Below are positions 7,771-16,159 of a DNA stretch of 17,510 nt, piece after piece. How positions within the stretch are numbered: the first letter of the stretch is position 1; each line of letters opens with the position of its first letter. The DNA lies in contig JAHHQS010000081.1 of the NCBI GenBank assembly GCA_020026285.1, positions 1 through 17,510 on the forward strand, written 5' to 3'. The stretch is from Parabacteroides sp. Its GTDB lineage: Bacteria > Bacteroidota > Bacteroidia > Bacteroidales > Tannerellaceae. Under the pieces are notes generated by a model. It worked only from the letters and a program-made list of their open reading frames with translations, searched no databases and was not told where the DNA came from. A program made the translations under genes and the position numbers.

Positions 7771-9726
7771 TTAGTAAACTTTTAAACGAGTCTCTGGACT
7801 GTATGATTTAAATAATTGTTCAATATTTACTGCCACACTGTCGTTCGCCATGGACTTGTCTCGCATTACAAAATAAACAGGATTCTTCTTTGCTATAGCT
7901 GTAATAACGTCATCAGTAACGTCCTGGGCAAAACAAGCTAGAACAAAACCATCGGCTACGGAATAAACCTTTTTATTTCCTATTTCTATAATCTCAATCT
8001 TACTTGATAGAGGACAATCTAATTCCAACATTGCTTGGAATAGAAGGTCTTCATCCGTTCTATCCAGTTTTATATTGTCGACTGTTGATTCAAACAAGTC
8101 CTTAGCAACATATTCGTTAGGTGTGTACCAAATCTGTTGCATATTGGAACTATCTAGTTTCAACACTCTGAACCCATCATCAAATTCAGCTTGAGGATAT
8201 GATTCTTTTATCATTCTAGTTGCTTGGCGTATACGTTCCTTTCCTATTTCACAAATGTTCTTAAAACCAGCTTTACAAGCCTCTGTCTTTTCAGCGGTAG
8301 GTTCTGGTAATTGAACCATGATGAACTTTTTATGTGTGCCAAACTTTGCATTCATTTCCATAACAGCATGAGCTGTGGTAGCCGAACCGGAAAAGAAATC
8401 CAAAATTATACATTCGTCATCTTGAGCTGCAAAGCCAATAATGCGGTCTAGTAAGCAAACAGATTTTGGATTATCGAAGATTTTCTTGCCACCAAGAAGC
8501 TGTTCGAGTTGCTTTGTTGAAGCTCTTCCATCCTCGTAATAGATGCTCTTAAATTGCTCTTTAACAGTTTCTATACGTTTTTTTACGTGTGGCTGAGTTG
8601 TTTCATCCTTACCCCATTCGATGTCTCCAACTTTATCATAATCCCAAAATGTCTTTTCTGTCCAACGCCATCCGAAAGCTGGCTTAACACAAGGCTTACC
8701 TGTAGCTGGATGTATGATATCAAAGGTATATCCACCTGGTTTTGTATTTGATGAATTTGTTGAGTTACTATAAACTCCCTTTTCATCCACATTATTGTAA
8801 TGTGTTACTCCTTTAAGTTCATTCTCGTGAGCTTTAATCCATTGTCTTAATAATCTTTGCTGTTCCGCAATATCATTGGATTGATTCTTTATGAGATTAT
8901 ATTGTGCAATTATACTTTGTGCTTTATCTGATTCGATAAGCCATGGACCTAATTGGTTTATATCTTTTGCAAAACACAATATGTATTCATGTTCTGTAGA
9001 AATCTGTCTGGGATTATTGTCTGTTGCAGACTGCCAGATTATTTCACCAACAAAATTACCTGAGCCATATAGCTCTGAGCATATTTTCTTTAAGTTTTCG
9101 ACTTCGCTCTGATCAATGCTAATGAAAATAACACCATCTTTAGTAAGAAGATTTCTTGCTACCTTCAATCGAGAATACATCATGTTCAACCAATCTGTAT
9201 GGAAACGTCCGTTGGATTCCATGTTTGGAGCTATAATGTTGCCTTCAGCATCATATTGGCCAGATCTTTCCATATACTCAGACGTAGACTGTGAGAACTT
9301 GTCAGGATAAACAAATTCTTTACCTGTGTTATACGGAGGATCAATATAAATCAGTTTTATTGACTCTAGATAATTTTCCTGCAATAGCTTTAATACTTCC
9401 AGGTTATCTCCTTCGATATAAAGATTCTCTGTTGTATTAAAATCTCCAAAACTTTCTTCTCTACACGGTCTTAATGTATTGGTACTTGGAGCGTTTGCTG
9501 CAAGGATAGCCTTACGCTTGTCTGGCCACGTAAACTGATAACGTTCTTCACGGCCTTCAACAACCTGGGTTGAAATTTCTTGCATCAATATATCTTTATC
9601 GATGGCACGGACAATTTCACCATTTTCATTAATTATCTCTGTTACAGCATTAGGAAATAAAGCTGCAAGTTTTGAGAAATTCTCATCAGCAATATTCTTT
9701 GTCTGCATATTTAATTTTTCGGTCAT
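7771..9726 (-). CDS. mod: Type III adenine DNA methyltransferase, Mod copy 1 (adjacent to res)
   Basis: This 651-residue beta-class N6-adenine methyltransferase would bind the target sequence, methylate it and guide Res. The order of motifs is catalytic D-P-P-Y-N-T-G (129-135) before the S-adenosylmethionine-binding L-D-F-F-S-G-S-A-T-T (442-451), which is typical of type III Mod. The stretch between them (about 225-415) is the expected target-recognition region and is nearly unrelated to that of Mod copy 2. The flanking N- and C-terminal parts are highly alike. A perfectly shared block spans residues 34-73 here and 33-72 in copy 2, and another covers 171-205 here and 169-203 there. The gene follows copy 2 after 4 bases and precedes res by 2 bases. 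The start aligns with that of copy 2. It appears intact, with all motifs present. Confidence 0.95.
   Translation of the reverse strand: MTEKLNMQTKNIADENFSKLAALFPNAVTEIINENGEIVRAIDKDILMQEISTQVVEGREERYQFTWPDKRKAILAANAPSTNTLRPCREESFGDFNTTENLYIEGDNLEVLKLLQENYLESIKLIYIDPPYNTGKEFVYPDKFSQSTSEYMERSGQYDAEGNIIAPNMESNGRFHTDWLNMMYSRLKVARNLLTKDGVIFISIDQSEVENLKKICSELYGSGNFVGEIIWQSATDNNPRQISTEHEYILCFAKDINQLGPWLIESDKAQSIIAQYNLIKNQSNDIAEQQRLLRQWIKAHENELKGVTHYNNVDEKGVYSNSTNSSNTKPGGYTFDIIHPATGKPCVKPAFGWRWTEKTFWDYDKVGDIEWGKDETTQPHVKKRIETVKEQFKSIYYEDGRASTKQLEQLLGGKKIFDNPKSVCLLDRIIGFAAQDDECIILDFFSGSATTAHAVMEMNAKFGTHKKFIMVQLPEPTAEKTEACKAGFKNICEIGKERIRQATRMIKESYPQAEFDDGFRVLKLDSSNMQQIWYTPNEYVAKDLFESTVDNIKLDRTDEDLLFQAMLELDCPLSSKIEIIEIGNKKVYSVADGFVLACFAQDVTDDVITAIAKKNPVYFVMRDKSMANDSVAVNIEQLFKSYSPETRLKVY
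9128..9195 (-). repeat. 68-bp exact repeat inside mod copy 1
   Basis: This segment is identical base for base to 11052-11119 in mod copy 2. It encodes part of the conserved block just before the divergent recognition region. Two more exact shared tracts are 9569-9624 with 11490-11545 (56 bp) and 8246-8275 with 10236-10265 (30 bp). The tracts flank the divergent centre on both sides and could serve as recombination points between the two genes. Confidence 0.9.
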
Positions 9727-9730
9727 AATC

Positions 9731-11644
9731 TTAAAATACTTTTAGTTGCGTCTCTGGACTATAAGATTTGAATATCTGTTCGAAATTAACGGCAACGCTA
9801 TCGTTAGCCATTGAACTATCTCTCATAACAAAATATAATGGTTGCAATTTCGCAATTTCCGATATAACTTCGTTATTGATATTTTCCTCAAAACATGCTA
9901 AAATATAGCCATCAGAAACGTTATATACTTTTTTATTATCAACAATAAATGTTTCTATCTTACTGGAAAGAGGGCAATCTAATTCCAGCATACATTGAAA
10001 TAATAAGTCTTCTCCATTTCTGTCAGGCTTAACATTATCAATCGTAGCCTCAAACAAATTTTTTGCAATATATTCCTCAGGTCTATACCATACTTCTTGA
10101 AGATTACTTGAATCTAATTTTAATACACGGAAACCTGTATCTATAATTGTATGTCCCTCATTAAAGAGGCTAGAATGGTTATTTGTTAATTCTTTTTCTA
10201 TTCTTGCTCCTGCACGTCGTATTCTTTCCTTTCCAATTTCACAAATGTTCTTAAAACCAGCTTTAAATGCTTCAGTCTTTTCACCTGTAGGTTCAGGTAA
10301 CTGAACCATTATGAATTTTCGTTTTCCTCCATCCTTACGATTCAAATTCATAACAGCTTGTGCGGTTGTAGCCGAACCGGAAAAGAAATCCAATACAATG
10401 AAATCATCATCATCGTTGCCATTAATTTGTAATGATAAGAATTTTTCAATAAGGGCAGACGGCTTTGTAAAATCAAAAATATTTTTTCCTCCGAATAATT
10501 CTCGTATATCTTTAGTTCCATCCTGATTGAAAGGACCATTCATTAAAGACAGAGGTTTTCCACGTCTTATTTTCCCATTTTCATCTTTCAAATAGGCTTT
10601 TGAACGAACAGAATAGCTACCATCTTTAAGGCGATTAAATTCAACCTCATTATTATCAATGGCTTTTTGTAAGCGTTCTTTAGCCCATACCCATTGTTTT
10701 CTTGGGTAGATTATATTCCCTTCATATTCTATCGGGTACATAAGATTTGGCCTATCTCCCAAACTATTTGTCATTAGAGGCTGTGTCATATACCCACCCC
10801 TGGTGGCAAATTTTTCGTCTCTTTTGTTATACACGCTTTGCCCTTCTTCATCTAACTCAGATGTGATGTCTGAAATAGGATTTTTCGAATAACACAGAAT
10901 ATATTCGTGTACACTTATAAAACCGACGGTATAAGCCCCAGCCCCATACTTGTTTTTCCAAATAACATTTTCTACTCTACATTTTTCCCCAAAGATTTCA
11001 TCGCAAATCTTTTTTAGGTTTATCATTTCATTGTCATCTATTGAAATAAAGATAACACCATCTTTAGTAAGAAGATTTCTTGCTACCTTCAATCGAGAAT
11101 ACATCATGTTCAACCAATCAGTATGGAAACGACCATTACTATCTGTATTTTGTACAAGTCGGTTACCATTGCTATCATATTGTCCTGAATAAGATAAGAA
11201 TTCTGACGAATTCTCTGCGAAGTCATCTTCATAAACAAAATCATTCCCAGTATTATATGGAGGATCAATATATATCATTTTGATTTTACCAAGGTAATTT
11301 TCCTGTAAGAGTTTTAAAACCTCAAGATTGTCGCCCTCTATATATAAATTTTCAGTATCATCAAAATTAAGACTTTCTTCTCTACATGGTCGCAAAGTAC
11401 AAGTTGTAGGAGCATTAGCTGCAAGAAGGGCCTTACGTTTGTCTGGCCATGTAAATTGATAACGTTCTTCACGACCTTCTACGACTTGTGTTGAAATTTC
11501 TTGCATCAATATATCTTTATCGATGGCACGGACAATTTCACCATTCTCGTCAACTGTTTCCGTTACAGCATTCGGGAATAGTTCAACAAGCTTGTTATAA
11601 TTAAAATTAGCTTGATCTTTTGATTGCATTTTAAGACGATCCAT
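9731..11644 (-). CDS. mod: Type III adenine DNA methyltransferase, Mod copy 2 (distal to res)
   Basis: This 637-residue paralogue of the adjacent Mod has the same beta-class layout, with D-P-P-Y-N-T-G at 127-133 and L-D-F-F-S-G-S-A-T-T at 418-427. The N-terminal ~220 residues and C-terminal ~230 residues closely match copy 1, while the central recognition region (about 223-385) differs, including a distinct K-Y-G-A-G-A-Y segment near residue 232. This predicts a different DNA target for the same Res. An aspartate run at about 411-414 comes from four in-frame ATC units on the plus strand and would not shift the frame if its length changed. The gene begins 19 bases after the DUF4391-like gene and ends 4 bases before copy 1. 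There is no stop or frameshift, so both copies should be expressed together. It could be a solitary protective methylase, but its retained termini suggest it can still contact Res. Confidence 0.94.
   Translation of the reverse strand: MDRLKMQSKDQANFNYNKLVELFPNAVTETVDENGEIVRAIDKDILMQEISTQVVEGREERYQFTWPDKRKALLAANAPTTCTLRPCREESLNFDDTENLYIEGDNLEVLKLLQENYLGKIKMIYIDPPYNTGNDFVYEDDFAENSSEFLSYSGQYDSNGNRLVQNTDSNGRFHTDWLNMMYSRLKVARNLLTKDGVIFISIDDNEMINLKKICDEIFGEKCRVENVIWKNKYGAGAYTVGFISVHEYILCYSKNPISDITSELDEEGQSVYNKRDEKFATRGGYMTQPLMTNSLGDRPNLMYPIEYEGNIIYPRKQWVWAKERLQKAIDNNEVEFNRLKDGSYSVRSKAYLKDENGKIRRGKPLSLMNGPFNQDGTKDIRELFGGKNIFDFTKPSALIEKFLSLQINGNDDDDFIVLDFFSGSATTAQAVMNLNRKDGGKRKFIMVQLPEPTGEKTEAFKAGFKNICEIGKERIRRAGARIEKELTNNHSSLFNEGHTIIDTGFRVLKLDSSNLQEVWYRPEEYIAKNLFEATIDNVKPDRNGEDLLFQCMLELDCPLSSKIETFIVDNKKVYNVSDGYILACFEENINNEVISEIAKLQPLYFVMRDSSMANDSVAVNFEQIFKSYSPETQLKVF
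11052..11119 (-). repeat. 68-bp exact repeat inside mod copy 2
   Basis: Partner of 9128-9195 in mod copy 1, in the same orientation and about 1.92 kb away. Identity is perfect even at third codon positions, whereas neighbouring bases differ. This points to recent duplication or gene conversion in this part of the pair. Confidence 0.9.
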
Positions 11645-11663
11645 ATTTTATAAGATTGATTCA

Positions 11664-12326
11664 TTATATAATACCCAAATCTTTTTTTAATCTTACAATT
11701 TGCTGATGAAGTTCAAATTTTTTACGAGGCTGTACTTCTTTTCTCACTTTAGATTCTAAAGTAGCAAGTTGTTTCATTAAAGTCTCCTTTTGGGCAATAT
11801 GTGCTTTTGTATCTTTATATTCTTCTATAGTTTGTACATTGAGTTGTGAAATATTACTTAGAAGGTTGGCATAAACCTTATCCATGGACATGCCTTCCAA
11901 AAGAAGAGGATTTTTTGAAAAATCATACCTCTTTAATATTTCATACTTTCCATACTTCCACCTTGTTTCACCATGGAACTCAATCCGTTCTTTGTAACGT
12001 ATTAGAAGATCTATGTTCTCTTCGTATTCAACCACAAATAATGTTTGACGTGGTATCTGTTCATCCAACAGGAAAATAGAATCAGGCTTGTAATCTTTAT
12101 CCTTCATTTTACAAACAAAGATGTCTATTTCATGGACTTCGTCACCATCAGAAACATTAAGAGTTCCTTCAGATAATTTATACAGCCAAGTTATGGCTTC
12201 AAATTCTCGTGTGAGAACTTGTTTAAGAGTTGACTTTTGTTCTACGTTTGTTCGTCCAAAAAACGCATTCTTAGGAACATTTTTATCAACAATAGTTGAT
12301 GACGGGAAAAACAGTACGTTGTCCAT
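11664..12326 (-). CDS. DUF4391-like protein with C-terminal coiled coil
   Basis: This 220-residue protein resembles the DUF4391 family, whose function is not established and whose members are often found next to SNF2-type helicases and type III-like methyltransferases. Features in keeping with the family are an I-T-W-L-Y-K-L-S segment followed by T-L-N-V (45-58), a V-H-E-I-D-I-F strand (64-70), and I-F-L-L-D-E-Q-I-P (84-92) leading into a hydrophobic strand. The last ~55 residues (about 165-218) are strongly charged with regular leucines and look like a coiled coil, probably for oligomerisation or for contact with Mod or the helicase. No catalytic motif is visible. It lies 27 bases after the 183-residue gene and 19 bases before mod copy 2, within the operon. 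A structural or bridging subunit is a reasonable inference, not shown by the sequence. Confidence 0.75.
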   Translation of the reverse strand: MDNVLFFPSSTIVDKNVPKNAFFGRTNVEQKSTLKQVLTREFEAITWLYKLSEGTLNVSDGDEVHEIDIFVCKMKDKDYKPDSIFLLDEQIPRQTLFVVEYEENIDLLIRYKERIEFHGETRWKYGKYEILKRYDFSKNPLLLEGMSMDKVYANLLSNISQLNVQTIEEYKDTKAHIAQKETLMKQLATLESKVRKEVQPRKKFELHQQIVRLKKDLGII

Positions 12327-12353
12327 TTTATATAAAAATGTGGTAATAAGATT

Positions 12354-12905
12354 CTAGAACTTCAACAAGTCATCAGATGACTTTAGAAGAGTTTTTTGAG
12401 CAAGAGATATTGATTCTATCATAAATTCACTAATGTGAGGGTAGACATCATATCCTTCATCGTTAGTATTAGAGATAGATTCAATTTCCATAAAACTAGT
12501 TTGTGTTTCTACTCGCATCTTAGATGTCGGCTCTAATCCTTTTAATTTCTCTATGTTTGTCTCATCGATTACGAAGAATGTACGTGCTGTGACTGTAAAT
12601 CCCTTTTTAGGGGTTGCATAATCTGTACATCCTCCTCCTGCAGAATATGTTAGAATACTATAATTCTTATACCTGTCAAATAAAACAATTCGTTTGTTTA
12701 AAGGAATCGAAAATTCAATATTCTTAGCAGAGATGTTTATTTTAAATACATATTTAGTTGACAGTTTATTATTTGTTGCTATCAATTGAATTTCAAAAGC
12801 CACATTGCCATGATCTTTCGTTTTCATATAATAACAATTGCTAGAGGTTTTTACTTGTCTATCACCATTAGCGAGATATATATCATTAGCTACAATTACA
12901 CTCAT
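12354..12905 (-). CDS. Unrecognised 183-residue, mostly beta-strand protein
   Basis: I do not recognise this protein. The first ~110 residues alternate hydrophobic and polar positions in a way that suggests a beta-rich domain (for example V-A-F-E-I-Q-L-I-A and Y-V-F-K-I-N-I-S-A). A short glycine-cysteine loop, A-G-G-G-C, sits at about residues 89-93. The C-terminal third is more helical (F-M-I-E-S-I-S-L-A-Q-K). There is no signal peptide, membrane segment or metal-binding cluster. It starts 11 bases after the helicase stop and ends 27 bases before the DUF4391-like gene, so it is firmly inside the operon. The position between two defence components suggests a small dedicated subunit of the same system. 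A self-contained toxin or an anti-phage sensor cannot be excluded. Confidence 0.75.
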   Translation of the reverse strand: MSVIVANDIYLANGDRQVKTSSNCYYMKTKDHGNVAFEIQLIATNNKLSTKYVFKINISAKNIEFSIPLNKRIVLFDRYKNYSILTYSAGGGCTDYATPKKGFTVTARTFFVIDETNIEKLKGLEPTSKMRVETQTSFMEIESISNTNDEGYDVYPHISEFMIESISLAQKTLLKSSDDLLKF

Positions 12906-12916
12906 ATTTCTATAAT

Positions 12917-15900
12917 TTATTTAATTACTAAAAAAGTTATTAATTCAAAATCATCTAATCCTTTAACATCACCGATTAATGCTGTGGTATCACCTTCAGT
13001 AAACAAACTATCAATATCACTTTCCTCTTTAACAGAAATTATACTGCTAATGGAAGATTGTAACAAATCGCTATAATGCTGCATTTTTCGCCCATCTTTA
13101 GTTTCTTTGTTAACTAGTCTACAAAGTTCTTTGTCAGGCTCATTTTTTCCCTTGCACGCATATCGCATTTTGTCGAGTAATTTCTTTGGAGAAAGATGAT
13201 CACATATAACCTCTCCTTCATGACTTATATAAACCATGTAAAAAGGATGTAATAAATTGGATTTATCAATGTTTACACCATTGTTCTTATTTTTCAATAC
13301 ATACATTACACCTGGTTCTACCATTTCATTTGAACCTACCACAGCACTCATTCCAAATGGAGTTAAATCCATATTAGGATGTTCTTTTAAATAAGCTAAA
13401 AGGTCAAGACGAAATTCGTTTAAACCTAAATCCATGATATTAACACCGGTGTCCATATCTTCTATGTCAACAACTTCTTCCTGAAGCTTTTTAAGTTGGT
13501 TCCTTCTGTATTCCAAATCACCTTTTTCGTCATTAGAAAGAAGATTATCATCACCAGTACTTGTAAGGACAGTCGCCTTCATACGGCTTTCTACACGACC
13601 TTTCAACTTGATATAGTCATCTAATTCGATGTCTGGCCAATAGTTTACGAGTTGAATGGAGTCATTGACACTTCCAATACGGTCAATTCGTCCGAATCTC
13701 TGTATGATTCTTACAGGATTCCAATGGATATCATAATTAATTAAGTAGTCACAGTCCTGGAGATTCTGACCTTCGCTAATACAATCTGTTGCAATTAGTA
13801 CATCTATTTCTCTTTTGTCGTTTGGATGGATACTATCTCTATCTTTCGAGAGTGGAGAAAAATAGGTCAGAACATCGTTGAAAGTACATTTTAATTTAGG
13901 AATAGTACATTTTCCATCTGTACTACCTGTAATTAAAGCTGTGTGTAATCCGCATTGCTGTAAAATCCTATCCGATAACTGTTCATACAAATAGTTTGCA
14001 GTATCTGCAAATGCTGTAAATACAATTACTTTTTTATTATTACCATTAATTGGATTGTTGAACTTCTGTTTTAAATCCGAAATAAGTTGCTGCAATTTGG
14101 TATCATGTTCAGGAGTAATGTCTTTCAACATAAGGATCAACAACTCCAATACTTCCAAATCTGCTTTAAGATTTCTTCTCCAGCTGATATAGTCCATATC
14201 TCGAAGGTCAATTTTGGACTTTCGACCAACAAACGGATCATTCTCAGAATCATCATTATCAAAGTCATTGTCAACATTGACCACATCAATATTGGCGGCT
14301 CCATTAGTTTCAAACTTGTTGATAGCATCTATAGTAGATTCAATCATACCCTTTATTCTAGAAAGAGTAAGTCTGAAAGAATTAACACTACTTTCAAGTC
14401 GTTTAAGCATGTTGATGGCCATGAGTTTACGCATACCCTTTTCACGACCATCTATAGAAAGTCCGGAACCTTTTATATCAATATCATACTTGTCTTTTAC
14501 ACTGTCATATATGTAAAGAGAGGGCGTATAGATAGAAAGGTTCAACATATTCAATTGCTCAGAAATGTCTTTGAAAGTAATCGCATCACTCATATCTGTA
14601 AGTTTTGGCCTTCTAGATATTGGCGATAGACGAGTTGGGAACTTTCCTACGTCATTTGTATTATAATATTTTATTATATGACTTCTACTACGAGCAATAG
14701 TTACTGCATCTAGAACTTGGAAAAAATCAAAACTCAGGTAATCTAATAATTTTTCTGTCGTTCTTTCTTTCTGGTCCAGGTGAGCCCATTTAGAATAAGC
14801 CTTTTGTGCTTCTCTAAATATAGACTCGATATTCTGTGATGTTTCAAGTTTGTCATTTATTAGGCTGGAATCTCCCTCATAGGCTAGTTGCAGCTGATTC
14901 TTCAAATCATTAAAACGGTTATTTACTGGTGTGGCGGAAAGCATAAGGACTTTGGTCTTTACTCCACTACGAATAACCTTATTCATCAATTTAGCATATC
15001 GGTTTTCCTTCAGTTCGCCATCTTCATCACTATCGAATTTACCTCCATTGCGGAAATTATGGCTTTCATCAATTACGATAAGATCATAATTTCCCCAATT
15101 GACTCTTTCTAAGTCTAAACCATTGCTTGAACCTTTTTCACGTGATAAATCCGAATGAAAGAGGATATCATATCGCAGTCTATCAGCTAAAACTGGATTA
15201 TTCTTGTAATTAGAACGGAATGTCTGCCAGTTATCATTTAGTTTTTTGGGACACAACACCAAAACGCTTCTATTCCTGTTCTCATAATATTTGATGACAG
15301 CCAAAGCTGTAAAAGTCTTACCCAAACCAACACTGTCGGCCAAGATGCATCCATTGAATTTTTCTAACTTGTTGATGATTGCTAAAGCTGCATCCTGTTG
15401 GAAATTGTATAATTTGTTCCAGATTACACTAGATTTAAAACCTGTCGCTTCGTTAGGCAAGACATCCTCACTTATGTCTTCTAGGAATTCGTTGAAGATA
15501 TTATACAGTGTAATGAAGTAGATAAAATCAGGTGAATTCTCTTTATAGACCGTTTCTATACTTTCAATTATGTTATTTGTTACATCCTGAAATCGTTCTT
15601 GATCTTTCCATAATTCTTGAAAATTCCTCAAAAACATGTCAGTCGAACTGTGTCCAGGCATACCAACAATCATTGGGCATATATTGTTTCCTCTGTCTAA
15701 ACCTAGTTCAGTTGTTGTAAACTCATTGAAAGGCATGTATGTATATGTTTCTTCATTGTTACATACTGTAAGAAACGAATTCATAGAACCATGGGTTATA
15801 TTAGATTTAAACTTTGCTTTTCTTCGAATCCAGTCTGCACATTCTCTTGCTATTGCTCGCTGTGTAAGTTGGTTCCTTAAACGAATTTCAAAGTCTGAAC

Positions 15901-16159
15901 CGAATAGATTACGTTCTCTACTAAGTTTAGGAATGTAGAATTCTCTTTTTTGTTTTGTTGTTTTATCTGTATTAAAGGTCGGTGAAGTAAATATAAAATT
16001 GACACTATCAACCTTCTCCAGTTCTTCTTTTAAAGCTTCATAAGCATAAATAGAGAAACTGGCTGCAGCTATAGAAATCTGACTTTTATTCGAAATGGTA
16101 TTGCGTAAGTCATCTATAACTCGCTCCGTCGTATTATTAAATTGTTTCGGTAATGTCAT
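12917..16159 (-). CDS. SNF2-family helicase with degenerate PLD-like N-terminal domain
   Basis: This is a 1080-residue superfamily 2 DNA translocase of the Snf2/RapA-like type. The helicase core shows D-S-V-G-L-G-K-T (Walker A, 275-282), V-I-D-E-S-H (362-367), L-S-A-T-P (407-411), and towards the C-terminus V-I-V-F-T-A-F-A-D, I-A-T-D-C-I-S-E-G-Q-N and Q-R-F-G-R-I-D-R-I-G (roughly residues 735-825). The first ~160 residues resemble a phospholipase D-type nuclease domain, but the expected HxK(x4)D is replaced by H-G-S-M-N-S-F near 123-129, and a later F-N-E-F-T-T-T-E-L-G-L stands where G-S-x-N-x-T is usual. It may therefore bind DNA without cutting it. An acidic Asp/Asn-rich insert (V-D-N-D-F-D-N-D-D) lies in the second half. 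The start overlaps the end of the XRE gene by 23 bases, implying coupled translation. It probably remodels or scans DNA for the restriction complex. Confidence 0.9.
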   Translation of the reverse strand: MTLPKQFNNTTERVIDDLRNTISNKSQISIAAASFSIYAYEALKEELEKVDSVNFIFTSPTFNTDKTTKQKREFYIPKLSRERNLFGSDFEIRLRNQLTQRAIARECADWIRRKAKFKSNITHGSMNSFLTVCNNEETYTYMPFNEFTTTELGLDRGNNICPMIVGMPGHSSTDMFLRNFQELWKDQERFQDVTNNIIESIETVYKENSPDFIYFITLYNIFNEFLEDISEDVLPNEATGFKSSVIWNKLYNFQQDAALAIINKLEKFNGCILADSVGLGKTFTALAVIKYYENRNRSVLVLCPKKLNDNWQTFRSNYKNNPVLADRLRYDILFHSDLSREKGSSNGLDLERVNWGNYDLIVIDESHNFRNGGKFDSDEDGELKENRYAKLMNKVIRSGVKTKVLMLSATPVNNRFNDLKNQLQLAYEGDSSLINDKLETSQNIESIFREAQKAYSKWAHLDQKERTTEKLLDYLSFDFFQVLDAVTIARSRSHIIKYYNTNDVGKFPTRLSPISRRPKLTDMSDAITFKDISEQLNMLNLSIYTPSLYIYDSVKDKYDIDIKGSGLSIDGREKGMRKLMAINMLKRLESSVNSFRLTLSRIKGMIESTIDAINKFETNGAANIDVVNVDNDFDNDDSENDPFVGRKSKIDLRDMDYISWRRNLKADLEVLELLILMLKDITPEHDTKLQQLISDLKQKFNNPINGNNKKVIVFTAFADTANYLYEQLSDRILQQCGLHTALITGSTDGKCTIPKLKCTFNDVLTYFSPLSKDRDSIHPNDKREIDVLIATDCISEGQNLQDCDYLINYDIHWNPVRIIQRFGRIDRIGSVNDSIQLVNYWPDIELDDYIKLKGRVESRMKATVLTSTGDDNLLSNDEKGDLEYRRNQLKKLQEEVVDIEDMDTGVNIMDLGLNEFRLDLLAYLKEHPNMDLTPFGMSAVVGSNEMVEPGVMYVLKNKNNGVNIDKSNLLHPFYMVYISHEGEVICDHLSPKKLLDKMRYACKGKNEPDKELCRLVNKETKDGRKMQHYSDLLQSSISSIISVKEESDIDSLFTEGDTTALIGDVKGLDDFELITFLVIK

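Noticed and set aside
10404..10415. Four ATC units in mod copy 2 as a phase-variable repeat
   Set aside because: The unit is a trinucleotide in frame, encoding aspartates, so copy-number change would not switch the gene off; the tract is also very short.
7771..11644. The two mod genes as one split or frameshifted gene
   Set aside because: Each copy has complete N- and C-terminal parts and its own catalytic and cofactor motifs, so they are paralogues.
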